DNA from: JANQOH01 sp965243325 | GTDB lineage: Bacteria; Pseudomonadota; Alphaproteobacteria; UBA7887 | Reading direction: 5' to 3' | Assembly: GCA_965243325.1 (NCBI GenBank) | Contig: CBDEUQ010000001.1 | Span: 248,001-312,000, forward strand | Length of the DNA stretch: 64,000 bases | In this document: positions 50,632 to 59,612 of the stretch, piece by piece | Layout of the letters: each line of letters opens with the position of its first letter | How positions within the stretch are numbered: the first letter of the stretch is position 1 | Notes under the pieces: generated by a model | What the model saw: the letters and a program-made list of their open reading frames with translations, nothing else | What the model was told of the DNA's origin: nothing | Databases searched by the model: none | Translations under genes and position numbers: made by a program

Positions 50632-52072
50632 CTACTGGATTCACACATTTCCGGCTCCTGCCAGAGCGAGGTTGTAGCCGAGCTGTATGGTCCTGAATTC
50701 GTACAGCCCTTTCAGCATGACCACGGGCCCTGGCTTGCCGTAGTAGCCGGTCCAGCCGCCCAGGCGTGCGCAGACCCAGGCGGCGAAGGCGAGGGAGCCC
50801 GGCGGATGCGGGTTCTTCTGCCTTTCGGTCCCGCCCTCGAGCGTGGCCGAGACGGCTTCGAGGGCGGTCCTGTCGGCCTCGTCGAAGACGTCACTGAGCG
50901 GCCGCCCGCCCTCGCCGTCCCGGTCCTGAACGAGTTGCAGGCAGGAGACGCCGGCGACCAGCGTCATGGCGCAAAGGACCCGGAACGGGGCGGTCTCCAT
51001 GGAGACCGCCTCGATGTCGAACCCCTTGGTCTTGACGGTGCGGAACAGCTGCTCGATCGTCCAGCGCCTGCGGTAGAGCCGGGTGATCCACCGGGCCTGG
51101 TCGTGCGTCTCGACCCGGTGGCTGGTCAGCAGCCGCCAGTGCGCGGGCTGCACCGACGCGGGCGGGTCGAGTTCGCGCGCCTCGACGAGGAAGACGGGCT
51201 GGGACTTCGGCGCGCCGGGCTCCGCGGGCCGGTGCCTCGGGCGCCGGAGCGTGACCGCGCCGAAGCGCACCGAGATGCGGGCCGTGCGCGCCTTCTGGCC
51301 GGGCCTGGCCGGCAGGTCCACCGCATGCGCCTCCTCCGGCCTGCCTTCCAGGCCGTCGAAGAGCTTGCCCCCGCCGTCGGCGAGGACGCGGTCCTGCGCC
51401 GCCCGAACCAGGACGTCCATGCCCTCGGGCCGGCAGGCGAACATCTCGTAGATGTCGCCTTCCCGGTCCGCCACCGCGGTCACGCGCGCCGCCCCCGCTT
51501 CCAGCAGGCGCGCGCTCTCCTGCATGCCGTCGAGCCAGCGCCGGCTCTGCTTGTCGCAGAGCGGCGCATGCTTCGACGCCTTCTCGCCGCCGCACCGCTC
51601 GATCACCTGCGTGGCGGCGAGGCCGAGAAGGGCCCCAGCCTCGGCCTCCACCGCGATCGTGGCGTGGCCGACCACGCCCGTGCCGCCGCCGCTGTCGCGG
51701 AAGGTCGTCGTGTCCTGTATCGCCAGCACATGCAGGCCCGCGACGCGGCCCGCCGTGCCCCGCGCGGCCTGCTCCACCACCCTCTCCACGGTCACCTTCC
51801 CGTTCCGCAGGAACCGCCCGATGCGCACCTCGCCGGCGCGGTTCCCGCCCACGCTGCGGACGGAAATGCCCCGCGGACCGCGCCTGACGAGCCGGTCGTG
51901 CAGGAACCGCCCGGCCTCGTCGACGCGCCGGTCCCCGAAATGCGAAGCCTCGCTGTCCATCGCCCGTCGCTCCCGTCTTCCATCCAACGCCGGGAACGGT
52001 ATGAATCACAGGACACGGCTCAGGGGAATCCCCCCTTCAACACTCTCCGGAGGAGATGTGTGCATACGGTAG
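50632..52072 (-). mobile_element. IS4-family insertion sequence, intact copy 1 (1441 bp)
   Basis: Both ends are visible: CTACTGGATTCACACAT on the left and the inverted CTACCGTATGCACACAT on the right, an imperfect terminal repeat of about 22 bases. The 10-bp target duplication GGGTCAAGCC lies at 50622-50631 and 52073-52082, inside a short-type hairpin repeat. One transposase gene fills it. The copy at 57940 looks identical at protein level. Confidence 0.93.
50641..51960 (-). CDS. IS4-family transposase
   Basis: A 439-residue DDE transposase. Acidic residues are seen in 'AIQDTTTFRDS', 'AVADREGDIYEMF' and in 'YRRRWTIEQLFRTVK', which gives the Y-2-R-3-E-6-K signature of the IS4 family. The C-terminal part after 'TKGFDIEAVSMET' is present. 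A CGGGAG site precedes ATG 51960; a start nine codons upstream is also open. The protein cuts and inserts the element at hairpin repeats. Confidence 0.93.
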   Translation of the reverse strand: MDSEASHFGDRRVDEAGRFLHDRLVRRGPRGISVRSVGGNRAGEVRIGRFLRNGKVTVERVVEQAARGTAGRVAGLHVLAIQDTTTFRDSGGGTGVVGHATIAVEAEAGALLGLAATQVIERCGGEKASKHAPLCDKQSRRWLDGMQESARLLEAGAARVTAVADREGDIYEMFACRPEGMDVLVRAAQDRVLADGGGKLFDGLEGRPEEAHAVDLPARPGQKARTARISVRFGAVTLRRPRHRPAEPGAPKSQPVFLVEARELDPPASVQPAHWRLLTSHRVETHDQARWITRLYRRRWTIEQLFRTVKTKGFDIEAVSMETAPFRVLCAMTLVAGVSCLQLVQDRDGEGGRPLSDVFDEADRTALEAVSATLEGGTERQKNPHPPGSLAFAAWVCARLGGWTGYYGKPGPVVMLKGLYEFRTIQLGYNLALAGAGNV

Positions 52073-52428
52073 GGGTCAAGCCCGGGGTGACATGTGAGGG
52101 GAAGGGGCCGCCGTTCCCCCTCAACTGTCACCGCGGCCCAGCCTTCCCCGGAAACGCCGTGCCGCTTGCTCTGGATCCCGGGTCAAGCCCGGGATGACAA
52201 CAAAGGGGGCGCCGACGCTCCGCCCACCCTCCACTGTCACCCCGGGCTTGACCCGGGGTCCAGTCTGCCGCCAAGCGCCGCGCCGCTCGCCGTGGACTCC
52301 AGATCGCCGCCGCGCTCCCTCCGGGGTGACAGGTGGGGCGGGGCCCAGCCTCCCCGGGCGTCGCCGTGCCGCTGGCTCTGGACCCCGGATCTCCGCCGCG
52401 CTCCGTCCGGGGTGACAGGTGGGGCCTG
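52073..52428. repeat. hairpin repeat array between IS and smc
   Basis: It starts with the right half of the interrupted unit, then a TGTCACCGCGGCCCAG half, a GGATCCCGGGTCAAGCCCGGGATGACA unit (about 52175-52199), an inverted short unit (about 52235-52263), a CTCCGGGGTGACA end (about 52318-52331), and a GGACCCCGGATCTCCGC-centred unit (about 52379-52417) that touches the smc promoter. Confidence 0.88.
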
Positions 52429-52429
52429 A

Positions 52430-52435
52430 TATAAT
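52430..52435 (+). promoter_or_regulatory. smc -10 box (TATAAT)
   Basis: A perfect TATAAT lies 50 bases before the smc start and is kept in the duplicated copy at 47988-47993. No good -35 box stands ahead of it; a GTGACA from the adjoining repeat is only 12 bases upstream. Confidence 0.6.
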
Positions 52436-52485
52436 CCCCCCGATTCGCCGCCCGTACGCCAGGGCACAAGGGCCGGGCCCGCGCA

Positions 52486-55400
52486 TTGCAACTCACCCGC
52501 CTGAGGCTTGTCGGTTTCAAGTCCTTCGTCGACCCGGCGGAGATCGCCGTCGAGCCGGGGCTGACCGGCATCGTCGGCCCCAACGGCTGCGGCAAGTCCA
52601 ACCTCGTCGAGGCGCTGCGCTGGGCGATGGGCGAAAGCTCCGCCAAACAGGTGCGCGGCGGCGAGATGGACGACGTGATCTTCGCCGGCGCCGGCGGCCG
52701 CCCGGGGCGCAACGTCGCCGAGGTGCGCCTCGCGCTCGAAGAGCGCGGCGGCGGCTCGCTCTACCGCATCGACGGGCGCGACGTGCGGGCGCGCGACGTG
52801 CAGCTCCTGTTCGCCGACGCGGCCGGCGGCGCGCGCGCCGCGGCGCTCGTCGGGCAGGGCCGCATCGGCGCCCTCATCGGCGCCCGGCCGGTCGAGCGGC
52901 GGCAGTTGCTGGAGGAGGCCGCCGGCATCGCCGGGCTGCGCGGCCGCCGCCACGAGGCCGAGCTGCGCTTGGCCGCCGCCGAGACCAATCTCGGGCGCCT
53001 CGACGACGCCATGGCCGAGCGCGGCGCCCGCCTCCAGGCGCTCCGCCGCCAGGCCCGCCACGCCGCCCGCTACCGCAGCCTCAGCGGCCGCCTGCGCCGC
53101 GCCGAGGCGGCGCTCTACCACCATCGCTGGGCGCTCGCCGACAAGGCGCTGGCCGAGGCCGCGGCGGCGCTCGACGCCAGCGGGCAGGCGGTGGCCGGCC
53201 TGACCCGCGCCGCGGCCCGCGCCGCGGCGGCTGAGGCGGACGCGGCGGCGGCGATGCCGGCGCTGCGGGCCGGCGAATCGGAGGCGTCGGCGGCGCTCCA
53301 GCGGCTCGAGGTCGCGCGCGAGACCCTGCGCGGCGAGGCCCGCCGTCTGGCCGAGGCGGTCGCCGCGGCGCGGGCGCAGCGCGGCGACGCCGCCGCCGAC
53401 GCGGCGCGCGAGCGCGAGCTGGAAGCGGAAGCCGACGCCGCGCTCGCCCGCCTCGCCGACGAGGCCGGGCGCCTCGGGCGCGAGCGCGCGGCCGAGCGCG
53501 GCCGGCGCGAGCGGGGCGGGGCTGCGCTCACCGCGGCGCGCGCCCGCGTCGAGCGCCTCGACGCCGCCGCGTCCGCCGCCGGCCGGGCGCTGGCCGAGAC
53601 CGCGGCCAGGCGCGACTCGCTCGTCCGCCGCGCCGCCGAGCTCGACGCGCGCATGGCCACGCTCGACTCCCGCGCCGCCGCCGCCGAGCGCGAGCGCGCG
53701 CGCCTCGACTCCGAGCTTGCCGACGGCGGCGCGCTCGCCGCCGCGGATTCCGCGCTCGCCGCCGCCGAGCGCCGCGCCGCCGCCGCCGCCCGCCTTCGTG
53801 ACTCCCGCCGCGCCGAAGCCGCGTCTGCTGCGGCGCGGCGCGATGCCGCCGACGCCGCCGAGCGCGCGGCGCGCGAGGCCCAGCGCGCCGCCCAGGTCGC
53901 CCACGAGCGCGCCGCCGCCCGCCACGACGCCCTCGCCGCGACCCTGGAGACCGGCGACCGGCGGCCGCTGCTCGACCGCATGGAGGTGCCGGCCGGCCTC
54001 GCGCTGGCCGTCGCCGCGGCGCTCGGCGACGACCTGCTGGCGAGCGACGACCCGGCCGACGCGGGCGCCGCGGCGCACTGGCGCCCGCTTCCCGCGCCGC
54101 CCGCCTCAGCCCTGCCGGCCGGCTGCGTGGCGCTCGCCGACCTCGTGCGCGCGCCCGCCGTCCTCCGCCCCCGGCTCGCCCAGGTCGGCCTCGCCGAGCG
54201 CGCCCGCGGGCCGGCGTTGCAGGCGGCGCTGGCGCAAGGGCAGCGGCTGGTCAGCCGCGAGGGCGACCTGTGGCGCTGGGACGGCTTCGCCGCCGCCGCC
54301 GAGGCCCGCGGCGGCGCCGCCCGCCGGCTCGCGCAGCGCCGCCGCCTCGCCGGGCTGGCGGACGAGGCCGCGGCGCTCGCGGCCGGGCGCGCCGCCGCCG
54401 ACGAACGCGCGTCCGCCGCCGCCGCCGCGCTCGCCGCCGCCGCCGGCGTGCGCGACTCCGCCCGCGCCGCCGAGGCGCGCGCCACGGCTGAGGCCGAGCA
54501 GGCGGCGCGCGAGGCCCGCTCGGCCCGCGCCGCGCGCGACGCCGCCGCCGCCGGTCTCGCCGCCGCCCGTTCGCGCCGCGCCGGCGTCGACGAGACCGCC
54601 GCCCACATCGCCCGCGACCGCGCCGACGCCGCCGCCGAGCGGGCCGGGGCGGCGCGCGCCGCCGCCGCGCTGCCGGCCGCGGCGGCGCTGGAGGCGGCGG
54701 CGACCGCGGCGCGCTACGCCCGGCGGACGGCGCGCAACGACCTCGACATTCTCGAGCGCCGCCGCGCCGCCGGCGCCCGCGCGGCCGAAGCGCTCGACCG
54801 CCGGCTGGCGGCGATCGACTCCGAGGCCGCCGACTGGCGCCGCCGCCGCGCCGCCGCGCGCGATCGCCGGCGCGCGCTCGACTCCCGCGCCGCCGCGCTG
54901 GCCGGGCGGCTCAGCTCGCTGGAGGCCGAGCCGGCGCGGCTCGAGGCCCGCGGCGCGGCGCTGGAGCGCGACGTCGAGGCCGCCGCCGCCGCCCGCCGCG
55001 AGGCCGGCGATGCCCTGGCCGCGGCCGAGTCGCGGCTCGCCGCCGCCGACCGGGCGCTGAAGAAGGACTCCCGGGCGCTGGCCGAGGGCCGCGAGGACCG
55101 GGTGCGGGCCGAGGGGGCGCAGGAGAGGGCGCGCGCCGTCGCCGCCGCCGCGGCGGAGCGCATCGCCGAGGCGTTCGACTGCCCGCCCGAGGACTGTCTC
55201 GCCGTCGCCGGGGCCGAGGAGTCCGACCGCCTCGACGACACAGAGCGCCTGGAGCGCCGCGTCGCGCGCCTGCACCGCGAGCGCGACAGCATGGGCGCGG
55301 TGAACCTCCGCGCCGACTCCGAGGCGGCGGAGCTCGATACCGAGATCGACGCCATGCAGCGCGAGCGCGACGACCTGCTGGCCGCCATCGGCAAGCTGCG

Positions 55401-55917
55401 CGCCGGCATCCAGGCGCTGGACCGCGAGGGGCGAGCGCGCCTGCTCGCCGCCTTCGAGGCGGTCAACGAGCGCTTCTCCGCCCTCTTCGAGCGCCTGTTC
55501 GGCGGCGGCCGCGCCCACCTCCGCCTCGTCGGCAACGACGACCCGCTGGCCGCCGGGCTCGAGGTCATGGCCAGCCCGCCCGGCAAGCGCCTGCAGACCC
55601 TGTCGCTGCTCTCCGGCGGCGAGAAGGCGCTGGCCGCCCTGGCGCTCTTGTTCGCCGCCTTCCGCACCCGGCCGGGGCCGATCTGCGTCCTCGACGAGGT
55701 CGACGCGCCGCTCGACGACGCCAACGTCGACCGCTTCTGCGACCTCCTCGACGACATGGCGCGCGAGACCGGCACCCGCTTCCTCGTCGTCACCCACCAC
55801 CGCCTGACCATGGCCCGCATGCACCGCCTCTACGGCGTCACCATGGCCGAACGCGGCGTCTCCCGCCTAGTCTCCGTAGACATAGGCCCCGCCGCGCAAC
55901 TCCAGGCGGCCGAGTAG
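52486..55917 (+). CDS. smc: chromosome segregation protein SMC
   Basis: The 1143-residue ATPase forms the condensin-like ring that organises the chromosome. The Walker A motif is 'GPNGCGKSNLVEALRW' near the N-terminus; the C-terminal head has the signature 'LLSGGEKALAALALL' and Walker B 'CVLDEVDAPLDDANVDRF'. Between them are two very Ala/Arg/Glu-rich coiled-coil arms and a hinge at about 480-600. The length fits alphaproteobacterial SMC. The start is TTG 52486, giving 'MQLTRLRLVGFKSFVDP'. No scpA/scpB lies nearby. Part of its 5' end is duplicated at 47980. Confidence 0.95.
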   Translation: MQLTRLRLVGFKSFVDPAEIAVEPGLTGIVGPNGCGKSNLVEALRWAMGESSAKQVRGGEMDDVIFAGAGGRPGRNVAEVRLALEERGGGSLYRIDGRDVRARDVQLLFADAAGGARAAALVGQGRIGALIGARPVERRQLLEEAAGIAGLRGRRHEAELRLAAAETNLGRLDDAMAERGARLQALRRQARHAARYRSLSGRLRRAEAALYHHRWALADKALAEAAAALDASGQAVAGLTRAAARAAAAEADAAAAMPALRAGESEASAALQRLEVARETLRGEARRLAEAVAAARAQRGDAAADAARERELEAEADAALARLADEAGRLGRERAAERGRRERGGAALTAARARVERLDAAASAAGRALAETAARRDSLVRRAAELDARMATLDSRAAAAERERARLDSELADGGALAAADSALAAAERRAAAAARLRDSRRAEAASAAARRDAADAAERAAREAQRAAQVAHERAAARHDALAATLETGDRRPLLDRMEVPAGLALAVAAALGDDLLASDDPADAGAAAHWRPLPAPPASALPAGCVALADLVRAPAVLRPRLAQVGLAERARGPALQAALAQGQRLVSREGDLWRWDGFAAAAEARGGAARRLAQRRRLAGLADEAAALAAGRAAADERASAAAAALAAAAGVRDSARAAEARATAEAEQAAREARSARAARDAAAAGLAAARSRRAGVDETAAHIARDRADAAAERAGAARAAAALPAAAALEAAATAARYARRTARNDLDILERRRAAGARAAEALDRRLAAIDSEAADWRRRRAAARDRRRALDSRAAALAGRLSSLEAEPARLEARGAALERDVEAAAAARREAGDALAAAESRLAAADRALKKDSRALAEGREDRVRAEGAQERARAVAAAAAERIAEAFDCPPEDCLAVAGAEESDRLDDTERLERRVARLHRERDSMGAVNLRADSEAAELDTEIDAMQRERDDLLAAIGKLRAGIQALDREGRARLLAAFEAVNERFSALFERLFGGGRAHLRLVGNDDPLAAGLEVMASPPGKRLQTLSLLSGGEKALAALALLFAAFRTRPGPICVLDEVDAPLDDANVDRFCDLLDDMARETGTRFLVVTHHRLTMARMHRLYGVTMAERGVSRLVSVDIGPAAQLQAAE

Positions 55918-55941
55918 GGCCGGGCGCCTGCCGGGAAGACT

Positions 55942-56100
55942 GGACCCCGGCTCTCCGCTGCGCTCCGGCCGGGGTGACAGCAGGGGGCGAACGGCGCCCG
56001 CCCACCCTCCACTGTCACCCCGGGCTTGACCCGGGGTCCAGAGCCAGCGGCACAGCGCCTCCCGAGAGGGCTGCACCCCGGATCGCCGCCCAGCGGCACG
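55942..56100. repeat. hairpin repeats downstream of smc
   Basis: A long-type unit in inverse orientation (about 55942-55979) and an inverse short unit (about 56013-56041), followed by an eroded CACCCCGGATCGCC fragment. The sequence from 56101 to 56199 shows no feature except the rpmG leader. Confidence 0.88.
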
Positions 56101-56199
56101 CCGCCCCCCGGGAAGAGCGCAACCCCTTGCCCCCCACCACCCCGCGCGCTATCGTCCGCGGCTGGTTCAGAGGAGGCGGGGCGCGGCCCCGAATCGAGG

Positions 56200-56350
56200 A
56201 TGGCCAAACCCAACACCCTCAAGATCCGGCTCAATTCGACCGTACGTCACCAAGAAGAACCCGCGGAACATGACCGGCAAGTTCGAGATCCGGAAGTTCG
56301 ACCCCGTGGCGCGCAAGCACGTGCTCTACAAGGAAGGCAAGATCAAGTAG
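56200..56350 (+). pseudogene. rpmG: 50S ribosomal protein L33 gene with an apparent 17-nt deletion
   Basis: The frame from ATG 56200 encodes 'MAKPNTLKIRLNST', the L33 N-terminus. One base later, another frame from 56243 encodes 'YVTKKNPRNMTGKFEIRKFD' and continues to '...KHVLYKEGKIK' with a stop at 56350, the L33 C-terminus. About six residues between (normally like ADTGFF) are absent. The 151 nt here fall 17 short of the 168 nt of a 55-residue L33, causing a frameshift. L33 sits near the E-site of the large subunit and is dispensable in some bacteria. This could be a real loss or an assembly error. Confidence 0.85.
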
Positions 56351-56352
56351 CC

Positions 56353-57603
56353 GTGCCGCCGCGCCGGGCGTCGGCCGCGGCGCGCGCCCTCGCGGTCTGC
56401 GCCGCGCTCGCCGCCGGCGCCTGCCGCGAGGACGACGAGGAGCGCGCGGCGCGCGCCTACGACTCCTTCGATTTCGCCACCGCCCGCACCCTGGCGGCGG
56501 AGATCGCCGCCGCCGGCAATCCGCGCGGCCACGAGCTGCTCGCGCTGATGGCGGCGCAGGGCCTCGGCCAGCCCGTCGACTACGCCGGCGCGCTCGCCGC
56601 GATCGACCGCGCGGTCGCCGGCGACGAGGCCTTCGCCGCCACCCGCGAGGCGATTCTGAGCCGCATCGCCGCCGCCCGCGCCGGCGCCGAGGAGGCCTTC
56701 GCGGCCGAGCGCTACGAGCGCGCCTTCCGCCTCGCCGGCCCGCTCGCCGCCTGGGGCGACGAGACGGCGAGGGCGCTGGAGACGACGCTGATCACCGGCC
56801 ACTTCGTCGCCCTGCCGGGCTCGGCCATGTCGTGGCGCGACTACTGGCAGGGGTGCAGCGGCAACAACCGCTTCGAGGACGACGAACGCGGGCGCGCCGC
56901 GTTCGCCGCCGACTGCGCGGGCCGCGCCGTGACCTGGGACGGCACCGTGGCGCGCAGCGCCGGCGGGATCGTCCAGATCAAGATGAGCCCCGGCCGCCCC
57001 GGCGCCCGCCCCGACCTCACGCTCGAGCTCGCCGCCGGCGCCGACGCCGACACCGATACCAACCGGGCGCTCGCCCGCATCGGCGCCAAGGTGCGCTTCG
57101 CCGGCACCGTCGCCGCCCGCGGCAGCCCCAACCACCCGGACACCCTGGGCGCGGCGCGGCTGGTCGGGCCGGCGCCGCTCACCCCGCGCGAGGCCGAGCG
57201 CGCCGAGACCCGCCAGCGGCAGAACGCGGCCAGCGCCTGCCAGCGCCTCGTCGAGGCCGTCTACCGCGCCGGCCACATGCCGGCCTGGGCGGTCGAGACC
57301 GAACGCCTCGTCATCGCCGGCGGCAGCCCGCGCAGCCGCGCCTTCTCCCTCCACGTCGGCATCGCCAGCGGCCTCGACCGCTACGAGCGCGCCCCCGAGG
57401 GTGGCTGGCGGGCCACCATCGAGGGCACCGTCACCCTGCAGAGCGTGGTCGCGCGCATGGCGCAGGTCACCGAGTTCACCGCCGACTGCACCCTCGACGC
57501 CGCCTGGCGCCGGGGCGCCGACCCGGCCCGCCACGGCGCGCTGACCTTCGTCGCCATGACCGAGCCCGTAATAGAATCCGCCGCCGCCCGCATGCGCCGC
57601 TGA
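56353..57603 (+). CDS. predicted lipoprotein of unknown function
   Basis: A 416-residue protein with a short lipoprotein signal ending 'AALAAGAC' (Cys24), starting at GTG 56353 two bases after the L33 stop. The N-terminal third is helical and resembles a single Sel1-like/TPR segment ('LLALMAAQGLGQPVDYAGALAAIDRAVAGD'). The middle holds 'WDGTVARSAGGIVQIKMSPG' and 'GAKVRFAGTVAARGSPNHPD', which look like OB-fold strands. The last third has 'FSLHVGIASGLDRYERAPEG'. I do not recognise the family. It is probably anchored in the outer or inner membrane facing the periplasm. Confidence 0.72.
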   Translation: MPPRRASAAARALAVCAALAAGACREDDEERAARAYDSFDFATARTLAAEIAAAGNPRGHELLALMAAQGLGQPVDYAGALAAIDRAVAGDEAFAATREAILSRIAAARAGAEEAFAAERYERAFRLAGPLAAWGDETARALETTLITGHFVALPGSAMSWRDYWQGCSGNNRFEDDERGRAAFAADCAGRAVTWDGTVARSAGGIVQIKMSPGRPGARPDLTLELAAGADADTDTNRALARIGAKVRFAGTVAARGSPNHPDTLGAARLVGPAPLTPREAERAETRQRQNAASACQRLVEAVYRAGHMPAWAVETERLVIAGGSPRSRAFSLHVGIASGLDRYERAPEGGWRATIEGTVTLQSVVARMAQVTEFTADCTLDAAWRRGADPARHGALTFVAMTEPVIESAAARMRR

Positions 57604-57625
57604 AACGGGCGGGCGCCCCTCGGTT

Positions 57626-57939
57626 GTCATCCCGGGCTTGACCCGGGATCCAGTCTGCCAGCCGAGGAGTCCTCGAGCCCCGCCCACCCCTCGACTGTCC
57701 CCGCGTCCCAGTCTCCCCGGGCAGCGCCGTGCCGCTGGCTCTGGACCCCGGGTCAAGCCCGGGGTGACAGGAAGGGGCCGGCCCACCCCTCAACTGTCAC
57801 CCCGGCCGGAGCGCAGCGGAGAGCCGGGGTCCAGTCTGCCAGCCGAGGAGTCCTCACGCGCTGCCCACCCCTCGGTTGTCCCCGCGGCCCAGTCTTCCCG
57901 GAAGCGCCGTGCCGCTGGCGCTGGACCCCGGGTCAAGCC
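57626..57939. repeat. hairpin repeat array, IS target 2
   Basis: Contains an inverse short unit with CCCGGGATCC arms (about 57626-57654), a complete short unit (about 57741-57768), a long-type unit (about 57797-57836), two TGTCCCCGCGNCCCAG halves, and finally GGACCCCGGGTCAAGCC, which is interrupted by IS copy 2. A 'GCCAGCCGAGGAGTCCTC' motif occurs twice here and again near 60770. No gene was seen. Confidence 0.9.
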
Positions 57940-58332
57940 CTACTGGATTCACACATTTCCGGCTCCTGCCAGAGCGAGGTTGTAGCCGAGCTGTATGGTC
58001 CTGAATTCGTACAGCCCTTTCAGCATGACCACGGGCCCTGGCTTGCCGTAGTAGCCGGTCCAGCCGCCCAGGCGTGCGCAGACCCAGGCGGCGAAGGCGA
58101 GGGAGCCCGGCGGATGCGGGTTCTTCTGCCTTTCGGTCCCGCCCTCGAGCGTGGCCGAGACGGCTTCGAGGGCGGTCCTGTCGGCCTCGTCGAAGACGTC
58201 ACTGAGCGGCCGCCCGCCCTCGCCGTCCCGGTCCTGAACGAGTTGCAGGCAGGAGACGCCGGCGACCAGCGTCATGGCGCAAAGGACCCGGAACGGGGCG
58301 GTCTCCATGGAGACCGCCTCGATGTCGAACCC

Positions 58333-59612
58333 GGTGACGTAAGAATTTATGTGTCAGGTGGGAAGGGGGTACTCCCTGTGGTGACGACAACCACAAACAG
58401 GAGCACCCCGCATGTCCCAGCAAGCTGCGACGATCATGAGCCTACCCCAGGCCTTTGAGGTGGTGAAGGAGATGCAGGCAGGCGGACTGGACTGGGGCGA
58501 GGGCTACCGCCCGCTCGGCCGCCAGGCGCTGGCCGAGATCATCGAGGGCCGGATGGCCGAGGCGGTGGATCGCTGGCTCGACAACCTCGACGCCGGCGCG
58601 ATGCGCGACCGGCGCAACGGGACCTACCGCCGCTGCCTGCTGAGCGAGCTCGGCGACATCGAGCTCAACGTGCCGCGCACCCGGCACTTCTGCCCGACCG
58701 GGGTTGTGAAGAGCTACGCAAGGCGCGCGCCGGAGATCGACCGTGCCATCCTGGCCGGCTTCGTGCTGGGGCTTTCGACGCGCAAGGTGGGCGAGGTCCT
58801 GCTGGCCCTGCTCGGGCGCCCGGTCTCGGCCGCGACGGTGAGCCGGGTCTCCAAGACGCTCGACATGGCGGTCGAGGCCTTCCACCGCAGGCCGCTGAAG
58901 AACGCCTACAAGGCGCTGATGCTCGACGGCGTGGTGCTGGCCCGCAAGACCGGCGCCGGCGCGCTCAGGAGGCCGGTCCTGGTGGCGCTCGGCATCCGCC
59001 CCGACGGCAAGAAGGAGATCATCGACTTCCATCTCGCCGTCAGCGAAGGCGCCCGCGAGTGGGAAGTGTTCCTCAACCGGCTGTACCACCGCGGGCTCAC
59101 CGGCGAAGGCCTTGAGATGATCTGCGTCGATGGCGGCAAGGGCCTGCTGGCTGCCTTGCCGTTCGTCTATCCCGGCATCCCGGTTCAGAGGTGCTGGGCG
59201 CACAAGATGCGCAACATCCTCAACAAGGTCCGCAAGGCCGACCAGGAGGCCGTCAAGGCCGATGTCCACGCCGTCATGAATGCAAAGAGCCGCCGCAAGG
59301 CCCAGAGCGCCGCCCGACGCTTCGCCGACCGCTGGCAAAGCACCTACCCCAAGGCCGTCGCCTGCCTGCGCAGCGATCTCGACGAGCTGCTCACCTGCTT
59401 CCGCTACCGGACCCTCGATGAGCGAAAGCGGGTCAGGACCACCAACGCCATCGAACGAAGGTTCCGGGAGGTCCGCAGACGAACCCGGCCCATGGGAACC
59501 TTCCAGGACCGGACCTCAATGGACCGCGTCCTCTACGCGGTATTCATCCACGAAAACAAGTCTCAGGGAATCAGCACCCCCGTCTCCCTGACACATAACT
59601 CTTGACGTTACC
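58333..59612 (+). mobile_element. IS256-family insertion sequence (1280 bp), nested
   Basis: The ends GGTGACGT...TTATGTGTCAGG and, inverted, GGTAACGT...TTATGTGTCAGG form an imperfect 26-base terminal repeat (21 matches by my count). The 8-bp target duplication TCGAACCC is at 58325-58332 and 59613-59620. It contains a complete transposase gene. Confidence 0.93.
58412..59605 (+). CDS. IS256-family transposase
   Basis: The 397-residue mutator-type transposase has catalytic Asp172 in 'LMLDGVV', Asp240 in 'ICVDGGKG' and Glu348 in 'NAIERRFREVRRRTRPMG', the last being the family signature. 'VQRCWAHKMRNILNKV' holds the conserved C/H region. The frame is intact, so the element may be active. It starts at ATG 58412. 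Confidence 0.95.
   Translation: MSQQAATIMSLPQAFEVVKEMQAGGLDWGEGYRPLGRQALAEIIEGRMAEAVDRWLDNLDAGAMRDRRNGTYRRCLLSELGDIELNVPRTRHFCPTGVVKSYARRAPEIDRAILAGFVLGLSTRKVGEVLLALLGRPVSAATVSRVSKTLDMAVEAFHRRPLKNAYKALMLDGVVLARKTGAGALRRPVLVALGIRPDGKKEIIDFHLAVSEGAREWEVFLNRLYHRGLTGEGLEMICVDGGKGLLAALPFVYPGIPVQRCWAHKMRNILNKVRKADQEAVKADVHAVMNAKSRRKAQSAARRFADRWQSTYPKAVACLRSDLDELLTCFRYRTLDERKRVRTTNAIERRFREVRRRTRPMGTFQDRTSMDRVLYAVFIHENKSQGISTPVSLTHNS

Noticed and set aside
51452..52072. A 206-residue plus-strand frame inside the IS4-family element (also at 60048)
   Set aside because: It is antisense to the transposase, repeats only because the element is repeated, and has no ribosome site or known domain.
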